DNA from: Paenibacillaceae bacterium
Lineage (GTDB): Bacteria > Bacillota > Bacilli > Paenibacillales > Paenibacillaceae
NCBI GenBank assembly: GCA_900766135.1
Contig: CAAFUF010000034.1
Coordinates: forward strand, 216,791 to 280,790
Length of the DNA stretch: 64,000 nt
Reading direction: 5' to 3'
Both the position numbers and the translations under genes were made by a program. Positions 26,256 to 33,220 of the stretch are shown piece after piece. Every line of letters starts with the position of its first letter. Within the stretch, counting starts at the first letter, position 1. The notes beneath the pieces were generated by a model, which saw only the letters and a program-made list of their open reading frames with translations, ran no database searches and was not told where the DNA came from.

Positions 26256-26285
26256 TTGACACTGGATAAGTTCGGGTGGTATAGT
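26256..26285 (+). promoter_or_regulatory. Vegetative promoter of the cold-shock gene
   Basis: TTGACA (26256-26261), an 18-base spacer, TATAGT (26280-26285). The leader is about 60 bases. The gap 26117-26255 upstream shows no other recognisable signal. Confidence 0.8.
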
Positions 26286-26349
26286 CAGACATGTGGGGCT
26301 TGGTTACAAGGATCACACTCTTATTTGATAACGAAGGGAATGTTAGTGC

Positions 26350-26547
26350 ATGCAAGGTAAAGTAAAATGGTTCAACGCAGAAAAAGGCTACGGTTTCATC
26401 GAAACTGAAGAAGGCGGCGACGTATTCGTACACTTCTCCGCGATCCAATCCGAAGGCTTCAAAACGCTGGAAGAAGGCCAATCCGTCGAGTTCGAAATCG
26501 TTGAAGGCGCTCGTGGTCCACAAGCCGCTAACGTAATCAAACTGTAA
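26350..26547 (+). CDS. Cold-shock domain protein (CspA/CspB family)
   Basis: A single OB-fold RNA chaperone of 65 residues, the standard length. It carries RNP1 as KGYGFIE and RNP2 as VFVHFSAI, and begins MQGKVKWFNAEKGYGF. It binds single-stranded nucleic acids and melts mRNA structure in the cytoplasm. Monocistronic: own promoter upstream and a strong terminator at 26616. Confidence 0.96.
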   Translation: MQGKVKWFNAEKGYGFIETEEGGDVFVHFSAIQSEGFKTLEEGQSVEFEIVEGARGPQAANVIKL

Positions 26548-26615
26548 TCATCCCGGCACAGCCGACCTACATATGAACGGTACGATGGTTAACAATTGAA
26601 GATTCGCTAGCAACT

Positions 26616-26637
26616 CCCCGGGGAAACCCGGGGTTTT
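26616..26637 (+). terminator. Intrinsic terminator after the cold-shock gene
   Basis: CCCCGGG (26616-26622), GAAA loop, CCCGGGG (26627-26633), then TTTT. A GC-rich tetraloop terminator. Confidence 0.92.
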
Positions 26638-26675
26638 CTTATGTACTCATTTTGCAATCAATCGAGGTGACCTCC

Positions 26676-27188
26676 ATGCACAACCTTCGGCCCTGGCTCC
26701 GCTGGCTGCCGGCGATCGCGATGATGGCGATCCTTTTTGCGTTCTCTTCCCAATCGTATCAGGAGCAATCCCTGGTGCCGGAAATCGAACAAAATACCTC
26801 GGACCAATCGATCGCCGACTGGTTCGGCGGGGTTCGGTTCAGCTACGGCGGGCATGAGATCAGCGTGGAGAGCGTGGGCTGGGCGAGCTTTATCGAGTTC
26901 TTCATCCGCAAAGCGGCGCACTTTGGCAGTTATGCCTTGCTGGCTGCCTTACTCGTTTACGCCCTGAGCGGGAATACATGGGCCAACGGCGGTCGGCGCT
27001 ATTTCTACGCGATCCTGATCGCGTTTCTCTACGCCTGCACGGACGAGCTGCACCAGAGCATTACCCCGGGGCGGACGGCCTTGGTGCAGGATGTGGTGCT
27101 GGATACGATCGGGGCAACCTGCGGCGCGGCGTTCACGATTTTGTTGAATCGCTGGCGGGGAGCCGGGAAGCAGCGCCGTACCAAATAG
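26676..27188 (+). CDS. VanZ family membrane protein
   Basis: A 170-residue protein with four likely membrane segments (WLPAIAMMAILFAFSS near the N-terminus; AAHFGSYALLAALLVYAL; YFYAILIAFLYACTDELHQS; VVLDTIGATCGAAFTILL). The FIRKAAHF.EY-like FFIRKAAHFGSY and DELHQSITPGRTALVQDVVL are VanZ family hallmarks. In VanZ it gives low teicoplanin resistance; in most genomes the role is unknown. The ATG at 26676 is preceded by GAGGTGA. It stands alone between two terminated genes. Confidence 0.85.
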   Translation: MHNLRPWLRWLPAIAMMAILFAFSSQSYQEQSLVPEIEQNTSDQSIADWFGGVRFSYGGHEISVESVGWASFIEFFIRKAAHFGSYALLAALLVYALSGNTWANGGRRYFYAILIAFLYACTDELHQSITPGRTALVQDVVLDTIGATCGAAFTILLNRWRGAGKQRRTK

Positions 27189-27259
27189 GATGGGAGATTT
27201 GCCGGACTCGGAGCCTCTTTTTGCCGATACCGGCATGTTTTACGGCCCTTTAACACTTT

Positions 27260-27288
27260 TTACTTTGCCTTAACACCTGTGATATAAT
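27260..27288 (+). promoter_or_regulatory. Promoter of hpf
   Basis: TATAAT at 27283-27288 with a weak -35 TTACTT (27260-27265), 17-base spacing, 30 bases before the hpf start. In Bacillus subtilis hpf is under stress and transition-state sigma factors; I see no clear SigB or SigH site here. Confidence 0.6.
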
Positions 27289-27317
27289 GAAGGTGCAAAG
27301 CAAAGGAGGAGTGCCCT

Positions 27318-27869
27318 ATGAATTTTAGTATTCGAGGACAGCAGATTGAAGTGACTGAGGCCTTGCGTGACTACGTAGACAAGAAACTCAGCCGGCTTGA
27401 CAAGTACTTTGATGCACCCCCCACCTCAGACGGTACTGTCACATTAAGTGTGGTACGAGGTTTGCACGCGGTCGAGGTGACCATTCCTCTGATCGGCGTT
27501 GTGCTTCGCGCGGAAGACCGCAGCGACGACATGTACGCATCGATTGATGCGGTTGTGGACAAGCTTGAGCGTCAAATCCGCAAGCACAAAACGAAAATCA
27601 ACCGTAAGCTGCGCCAGAAAGGCGTGAAGAACAGCCTCTTTGTAGAGGGCGCAACCGCAGGCTCCGTGGCGCTGGATGAAAGCGACGAAGAGCTGGAAGT
27701 GGTTCGAACGAAACGCTTCACCTTGAAGCCGATGGACGTAGAGGAAGCGATTTTGCAAATGAATATGGTAGGACACAACTTCTTCGTTTTCTCGAACATC
27801 GACACCAAGGAAGTCAACGTCGTCTACAAACGCAATGACGGCAAATACGGTTTGATCGAACAGGATTAA
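27318..27869 (+). CDS. hpf: Ribosome hibernation promoting factor, long form
   Basis: Long HPF dimerises 70S ribosomes into inactive 100S particles in stationary phase. The 183-residue product has the N-terminal S30AE domain (FSIRGQQIEVTEALRDYVDK; to about residue 105) and the C-terminal dimerisation domain (RTKRFTLKPMDVEEAILQMN; FFVFSNIDTKEVNVVYKRND), as expected of the long form. AAAGGAGGAG precedes the ATG. It sits just before secA, as in Bacillus subtilis, where it directly follows fliT. Confidence 0.95.
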   Translation: MNFSIRGQQIEVTEALRDYVDKKLSRLDKYFDAPPTSDGTVTLSVVRGLHAVEVTIPLIGVVLRAEDRSDDMYASIDAVVDKLERQIRKHKTKINRKLRQKGVKNSLFVEGATAGSVALDESDEELEVVRTKRFTLKPMDVEEAILQMNMVGHNFFVFSNIDTKEVNVVYKRNDGKYGLIEQD

Positions 27870-27943
27870 CTTCCGCCGACGGTACAATTTCGACGATTGG
27901 TTGAACCAGGTGGTAATTCCTGTGATCCTAACACAAAGGAAAC

Positions 27944-27975
27944 GAGCCTTATCCGCCCGCGGATAGGGCTCTTTA
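27944..27975 (+). terminator. Intrinsic terminator after hpf
   Basis: GAGCCTTATCCGC (27944-27956) pairs with GCGGATAGGGCTC (27959-27971), 13 positions with one G-T pair, and a 2-base spacer; then TTTATT. Confidence 0.88.
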
Positions 27976-28022
27976 TTCGTATACAAAGGCGCTTTACCGC
28001 AGTGCAGACGTGATGGGGCGTG

Positions 28023-28051
28023 TTGCGGCGTGCCTTACAAACTGTTACAAT
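28023..28051 (+). promoter_or_regulatory. Possible vegetative promoter of secA
   Basis: TTGCGG (28023-28028), 17 bases, TACAAT (28046-28051), 39 bases before the start. The -35 is weak; the position after the hpf terminator supports it. Confidence 0.5.
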
Positions 28052-28090
28052 TTAGGCAAATCATCTGTTTATGCGTGAAAGGGGTAAATC

Positions 28091-30598
28091 ATGCTGGGAT
28101 TAGTAAAGAAGATTTTTGGCGACACGAACGAACGTGATGTCAAACGTCTGATGAAGACGGTAGATCATATTAATTCATTGGAGCCGCAATTTGAGGCACT
28201 TTCGGACGAGCAGTTGCAGGCGAAAACCGCCGAGTTCCGGGAACGGATCGAGAAAGGCGAAACGCTGGACGAACTGCTTCCGGAAGCTTTTGCCACGGTA
28301 CGGGAAGCTTCCAAGCGTACGCTGGGCATGCGTCACTTCGACGTGCAGTTGGTCGGCGGCATGGCGCTTCACGAAGGTAGAATCGCGGAGATGAAAACCG
28401 GTGAAGGGAAAACGCTGGTCGGCACCCTGCCGGTTTATTTGAATGCGCTTCTGGGGAAAGGCGTGCACGTCGTTACCGTCAACGACTATTTGGCACAACG
28501 CGACAGCCAGCAGATGGGGCAGATTTACAACTTCCTCGGCATGACGGTTGGGGTGAACCTGAACGGCATGGAGCATGAGCAGAAACAGGAAGCGTATGCT
28601 TGCGACATTACGTACGGAACGAACAACGAATTCGGGTTCGATTACCTGCGCGACAATATGGTGCTTTATAAAGAACAGATGGTACAGCGGCCGCTGTATT
28701 TTTGTATCATTGACGAAGTGGACTCCATTCTCATCGATGAAGCGCGGACCCCGCTCATTATTTCCGGTCAAGCTCAGAAATCGACCGAGCTGTATTATGC
28801 AGCCGACCGGTTCGTGAAGACGCTGACGCCGGAAGAAGATTATACGGTAGACATTAAAGTCAAGGCCGTTTCGCTGACCGAAAAAGGGGTCGCCAAAGCG
28901 GAGCGCCTCTTCGGCATTGATAACTTGTACGATCATAAACACGTTACGCTGAACCACCACGTGGTGCAGGCGCTCAAAGCGAACGTCATCATGCGCCGCG
29001 ACGTGGATTACGTCGTGACCGAGGACGAAGTGCTGATCGTCGACGAATTCACGGGCCGGATCATGCAAGGCCGCCGTTACAGCGATGGACTGCACCAGGC
29101 GATCGAAGCCAAAGAAGGCATCGAGGTTCAGAACGAAAGCATGACGCTGGCGACGATCACGTTCCAGAACTACTTCCGGATGTACCGCAAGCTGGCCGGG
29201 ATGACCGGTACGGCGAAGACGGAGGAAGAGGAGTTCAAGAAAATCTACGGCCTCGAAGTGCTGCAGGTGCCGACCAACCGTCCGAACCAGCGCCAGGATA
29301 TGCCGGACGTCGTTTATAAGAGCGTCGACGGCAAGTTCAAGGCGGTTGTGGATGAAATCGTTGAACGTCATAAGAAAAATCAACCGGTGCTCGTCGGCAC
29401 GATCTCGATCGAGAACTCCGAACGCGTATCCGAAATGCTGAAGCGTAAGGGCGTGCCGCATAAGGTGCTGAACGCGAAGTACCATGCGGAGGAAGCGGAA
29501 ATCATCTCCCGCGCCGGGGAACCAGGCTCCGTGACGATTGCCACTAACATGGCGGGCCGCGGTACCGACATTTTGCTTGGCGAAGGCGTGGCCGATTTAG
29601 GCGGCCTGCATATTATAGGTACCGAGCGCCATGAATCGCGCCGGATCGATAACCAGCTGCGCGGCCGTGCCGGTCGTCAGGGCGACCCGGGCTCCACGCA
29701 GTTCTACCTGTCGCTGGGCGACGAGTTGATGAAGCGGTTCGGTGCGGATAACGTGCTGAACATGATGGATCGCCTCGGCTTCGAGGAAGACCAGCCGATC
29801 GAGAGCAAGATGATCACCCGTGCCATCGAGTCCGCACAAAAACGCGTCGAAGGCAACAACTTCGACGTGCGCAAAGTCGTCCTGCAATATGACGACGTGA
29901 TGAACCAACAGCGCGAGATCATCTACAAACAACGCCGCGAGCTGCTGGAATCGGAGAATATTAAGCAGATTATTCTCGATATGATCAAACCGGTCATCGA
30001 ACGGGTCGTTGAAGCCCATACCGCCGACGAGCTGCCGGAGAACTGGGAGCTGCAGGAGGTTGCCGATTACATCAACAGCAAGCTGTTGGACGAAGGCGCC
30101 GTATCCAAAGACGATCTGTGGGGTAAGGAACCTAACGAGATGGTCGAATTTATTTTCGAACGCGTCCTGACGAAATACGATGCGCGCGAAGAAGCAATCG
30201 GTCCGGAAATGGTCCGCGAGTTCGAGAAGGTGATCGCGCTTCGCTCCGTAGACAGCAAGTGGATGGACCATATCGACGCGATGGATCAGCTGCGTCAAGG
30301 GATTCATCTGCGGGCTTACGGCGGTACCGATCCGCTGCGCGAATATCAATTCGAAGGCTACGAGATGTTTAACGCGATGATCGCCAGCATCCAGGAAGAG
30401 GTTGCGACCTACATCATGAAGGCACAGGTCGAATCGAACCAGGAACGTCAAGCGGTTGTGGACGAGGACAAAATCTCCACCAGCGGCGAGCCGGCCGAGA
30501 AACGCCCGGTGAAGCGCGGCGATACCGTCGGACGCAACGACCTGTGTCCTTGCGGAAGCGGGAAGAAGTATAAACACTGCCACGGCCAAAACGCATAA
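28091..30598 (+). CDS. secA: SecA, preprotein translocase ATPase
   Basis: SecA drives secretory proteins through SecYEG. The 835-residue product is full length: Walker A GEGKTLV (about residue 101), the DEVDSILIDEARTPLI helicase motif, the preprotein cross-linking domain, NMAGRGTDI and QLRGRAGRQGDPGS in the second helicase half, and the C-terminal zinc knuckle CPCGSGKKYKHC for SecB/ribosome contact. Codon use is markedly GC-richer than in the preceding island. AAGGGG lies before the ATG. Downstream is repeat copy A, then prfB. Confidence 0.98.
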   Translation: MLGLVKKIFGDTNERDVKRLMKTVDHINSLEPQFEALSDEQLQAKTAEFRERIEKGETLDELLPEAFATVREASKRTLGMRHFDVQLVGGMALHEGRIAEMKTGEGKTLVGTLPVYLNALLGKGVHVVTVNDYLAQRDSQQMGQIYNFLGMTVGVNLNGMEHEQKQEAYACDITYGTNNEFGFDYLRDNMVLYKEQMVQRPLYFCIIDEVDSILIDEARTPLIISGQAQKSTELYYAADRFVKTLTPEEDYTVDIKVKAVSLTEKGVAKAERLFGIDNLYDHKHVTLNHHVVQALKANVIMRRDVDYVVTEDEVLIVDEFTGRIMQGRRYSDGLHQAIEAKEGIEVQNESMTLATITFQNYFRMYRKLAGMTGTAKTEEEEFKKIYGLEVLQVPTNRPNQRQDMPDVVYKSVDGKFKAVVDEIVERHKKNQPVLVGTISIENSERVSEMLKRKGVPHKVLNAKYHAEEAEIISRAGEPGSVTIATNMAGRGTDILLGEGVADLGGLHIIGTERHESRRIDNQLRGRAGRQGDPGSTQFYLSLGDELMKRFGADNVLNMMDRLGFEEDQPIESKMITRAIESAQKRVEGNNFDVRKVVLQYDDVMNQQREIIYKQRRELLESENIKQIILDMIKPVIERVVEAHTADELPENWELQEVADYINSKLLDEGAVSKDDLWGKEPNEMVEFIFERVLTKYDAREEAIGPEMVREFEKVIALRSVDSKWMDHIDAMDQLRQGIHLRAYGGTDPLREYQFEGYEMFNAMIASIQEEVATYIMKAQVESNQERQAVVDEDKISTSGEPAEKRPVKRGDTVGRNDLCPCGSGKKYKHCHGQNA

Positions 30599-30610
30599 AG
30601 GTCACGTCAT

Positions 30611-30744
30611 CTTTTGATCACGAAGTAAATTCAAGAAGGGGATTCGACATCGAATCTTGAATTCAGCCGGGCCTTCCGTTGCTCACGTAGCCTCCAGCTA
30701 CGCTGCGCTACTCAGTCCCTAGCTTCATTCAACCTTCTCGGTGC
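30611..30744 (-). repeat. Intergenic structured repeat, copy A
   Basis: About 134 bases, reading on the minus strand: CACCGAGAAGGTTGAATGAA, then a GAGTAGCGCAG segment, the core hairpin CGTAGC-TGGAG-GCTACG (30702-30686), GTGAGCAACGGA, and GAATTCAAGATTCGATGTCG. Inside the 3' part ATTCGA/TCGAAT nests within TTCAAG/CTTGAA. The ends TTTTGAGCAC and TTTTGATCAC are inverted (9 of 10). The same element occurs four times in the other orientation at 59.1-61.1 kb. The remaining 30745-30873 holds a GC-rich hairpin (CCTGGGAATCCCCGG, about 30801-30825) and the prfB ribosome site. Confidence 0.85.
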
Positions 30745-30873
30745 TCAAAACCTGACAAGTTAGCAAGTCATGGAGTGAAGGAAGCAAGATTCAACGGGTG
30801 GCCTGGGAATCCCCGGGCCGCCCGTTTTTGCCCGTGGGGCAGCAAATAAGAAGAAAGAAAGGTGATTCAACGT

Positions 30874-31984
30874 ATGATCGATGCGAACGTGAAACAGGAC
30901 ATGCGCGAAATCGCGAAGAAATTAACCAACCTTAGGGGGTCTCTTTGACTTAGATCTGAAGCAAGAGATGATCGCCAACTATGAGGAAAAAATGGCGGCC
31001 CCGGATTTCTGGGACGACAACGAGAAAGCCCAGGGGATCATCGCCGAGATGAACGCGGTGAAGTCCTCCGTCGACCAGTATACGGCGCTGCAGAACGAAT
31101 ACGACGAGCTGGAAATGATGGCCGAGCTCGCCGAGGAGGAAGGCGACGAGTCCTTGGCCGGAGAGGTTGCCGATTCCGTTGCGTCGCTTGTGAAGAAGCT
31201 GGAGGAGTTCGAGCTTCAGCTGCTGCTCAACCAGCCGTACGACAAGATGAACGCGATTCTCGAACTGCATCCCGGCGCGGGCGGCACCGAGTCCCAGGAC
31301 TGGGGCCAAATGCTGCTGCGGATGTACACCCGCTGGGCGGAGAAGCGCGGCTTCAAGGTCGAGACGCTGGACTACCTGCCGGGCGACGAAGCCGGGATCA
31401 AGAGCGTCACGCTGTTGATCAAGGGCTACAATGCCTACGGCTACCTGAAAGCGGAGAAGGGCGTACACCGCCTGGTGCGGATCTCGCCGTTCGACGCATC
31501 CGGACGCCGGCATACGTCCTTCGTCTCCTGTGACGTCGTGCCGGAAATCAGCGATGACGTGGAGATCGACATTCGCACGGAGGATTTGAAGATCGATACG
31601 TACCGCGCCAGCGGCGCCGGCGGTCAGCACATCAATACGACCGATTCGGCGGTGCGGATCACCCACATCCCAACCGGGATCGTGGTGACGTGCCAGAACG
31701 AACGCTCGCAGATCAAGAATCGTGAACGGGCGATGACGATGCTCCGCTCCAAGCTGTATGAGCGCAAGATCGAGGAGCAGCAACGCGAGCTGGACGAAAT
31801 CCGCGGCGAGCAATCGGATATCGCCTGGGGCAGCCAGATCCGCTCGTACGTGTTCCACCCGTACAGCATGGTCAAGGATCACCGGACTTCCGTAGAGACG
31901 GGCAACGTCGGCGCGGTGATGGACGGGGATCTGGACGCCTTTATCGACGGGTATCTGCGCAGTCAGATTAAGACGGAGAGCTGA
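30874..31984 (+). CDS. prfB: Peptide chain release factor 2, with programmed +1 frameshift
   Basis: RF2 ends translation at UGA and UAA. It is read in two frames: ATG at 30874 through 24 codons to CTT-TGA at 30943-30948, then a +1 shift continues from GAC at 30947 to 31984. The joined product is about 369 residues, normal length. It holds RISPFDASGRRHTS (SPF is the stop-recognition tripeptide of RF2) and the catalytic GGQ at 31619-31627. The in-frame TGA makes RF2 limit its own synthesis. Start supported by GAAAGGTG. Confidence 0.96.
30934..30949 (+). promoter_or_regulatory. RF2 programmed frameshift site
   Basis: AGGGGG (30934-30939) acts as an internal Shine-Dalgarno three bases before CTT-TGA-C (30943-30949). 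This is the standard bacterial prfB recoding signal; ribosomes pause at TGA when RF2 is scarce and slip +1. Confidence 0.95.
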
Positions 31985-32034
31985 TCGGCGGGAGCGCCTG
32001 GCGCATCCCGCCCTGACCGAGCCGTTGTTCATAT

Positions 32035-32074
32035 AACCCACCTTGGCCACGCTTGGTACGGGTGGGTTTTTCTT
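32035..32074 (+). terminator. Intrinsic terminator after prfB
   Basis: AACCCACC (32035-32042) pairs with GGTGGGTT (32061-32068) around an 18-base loop, then a long T-rich run. Confidence 0.85.
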
Positions 32075-32111
32075 TTTTTACATATTGAAATGCAAATAAG
32101 GAGGGGCAGGA

Positions 32112-32996
32112 ATGCCGCCGAAAGTCCGCAAACGCAGATTCCAAGATTATATCCCGGTCACCGGCCCGGTTCGCCACACCCTGGACACGGTCATGATTAT
32201 CGTAGGTTCGTTGATCACCGCTTTGGCGTTCAACTTGTTTCTGGTTCCCAGCAATATCGCCTCGGGCGGAGTGTCGGGGATCTCGATTATCGTTCAGTCG
32301 CTGATCGGGATCGAGCCGGCTTACACCCAATGGGCCTTAAATATTCCGCTGTTTATCGCAGGTTACCTGCTGCTTGGACGCGATTATTCCATCCGTTCCC
32401 TGCTCGGCACCGTGGTGCTGCCGTTATTCGTCTTTCTGACGCGGGATATGCCCGTCCCGACGACGGACCCGCTGCTGGCTTCCTTATATGGAGGTATCGG
32501 CGTAGGGATTGGGTTGGGCATCGTGTTCCGGGGCCGGGGGTCAACCGGGGGATTGTCCACCTTGGCGCAAATTATCCAGAAATACAGCGGCCTCAGCCTC
32601 TCCGTCTGCGTGGTTATGATGGACGGGATCGTGATTGCGTTGGCGGGATTTTTGCTGTCCCCGGAAAAAGCGCTGTACGCCCTGATCGGCTTGTACATCA
32701 CGGGCAAGATTATCGATGCCATCGAGATGGGCTTCAATTACACGAAGGTCGCTTACATCATTGCCGAGCGGACGGAGGAGATCTCGCTGGCGGTGCTCCA
32801 TCACCTGGATCGGGGGCTGACCAAGCTGGACGGCCGCGGCGGTTACACCGGCGATGCGCGGACCGTGCTGATGGTCGTCGTAGGGCAAAGCGAAGTGACG
32901 CGGCTGAAGACAATTGTACAGGCCTACGAACCGTCTGCTTTTGTCATTATTACGAATGCCCATGAAGTGTTGGGGGAAGGTTTTAAAAGAACATAG
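32112..32996 (+). CDS. YitT/YvjA family membrane protein (DUF161-DUF2179)
   Basis: 294 residues: five or six hydrophobic segments in the first about 200 residues (VMIIVGSLITALAFNLFLVP; YGGIGVGIGLGIVFRGRGST) and a soluble C-terminal DUF2179 domain (about 215-290) ending VITNAHEVLGEGF. Family function is unknown. In Bacillus subtilis the paralogue yvjA lies near prfB, so this is its positional counterpart. AAGGAGGGG precedes the ATG. Confidence 0.88.
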   Translation: MPPKVRKRRFQDYIPVTGPVRHTLDTVMIIVGSLITALAFNLFLVPSNIASGGVSGISIIVQSLIGIEPAYTQWALNIPLFIAGYLLLGRDYSIRSLLGTVVLPLFVFLTRDMPVPTTDPLLASLYGGIGVGIGLGIVFRGRGSTGGLSTLAQIIQKYSGLSLSVCVVMMDGIVIALAGFLLSPEKALYALIGLYITGKIIDAIEMGFNYTKVAYIIAERTEEISLAVLHHLDRGLTKLDGRGGYTGDARTVLMVVVGQSEVTRLKTIVQAYEPSAFVIITNAHEVLGEGFKRT

Positions 32997-33008
32997 TTTT
33001 TGCGAGGT

Positions 33009-33066
33009 AATCCATAAGGGGGTAAGCAGATTGCTCTACCTAACCCTACTTATGGATTTTTTGTTT
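33009..33066 (+). terminator. Intrinsic terminator after the YitT-type gene
   Basis: AATCCATAAG (33009-33018) pairs perfectly with CTTATGGATT (33049-33058), with partial inner pairing GGTA/TACC, followed by Ts. Confidence 0.85.
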
Positions 33067-33085
33067 TGCGAAGTGATTATTTACA

Positions 33086-33114
33086 TAGACAACACTTTTA
33101 AGGAAAATATTATC
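33086..33114 (+). promoter_or_regulatory. Possible promoter of the FN3-repeat gene
   Basis: TAGACA (33086-33091), 17 bases, TATTAT (33109-33114). The leader is about 100 bases and contains a perfect 12-base palindrome ATCAGGCCTGAT (33180-33191), a possible operator. Confidence 0.5.
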
Positions 33115-33220
33115 ATTTTGATCCTTTTCTAGGAGTTAATGTTTAGACAAGTATTCCCGTGAGTGATAGCCTTAAAATCATCAGGCCTGATAGCAATTAT
33201 TTCTCATAGGAGGAATTCTT

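Noticed and set aside
28175..29485. Long open frame on the minus strand opposite secA (436 codons)
   Set aside because: It lies wholly inside secA, has no ribosome site or recognisable domain, and mirrors the codon bias of a GC-rich gene.
30874..30968. prfB as a frameshifted pseudogene
   Set aside because: The break is the conserved recoding signal; both halves are otherwise full length with SPF and GGQ motifs.
32997..33220. A riboswitch in the leader of the FN3-repeat gene
   Set aside because: The large hairpin at 33009-33058 is better explained as the terminator of the preceding gene, and no known aptamer core was recognised in the rest.
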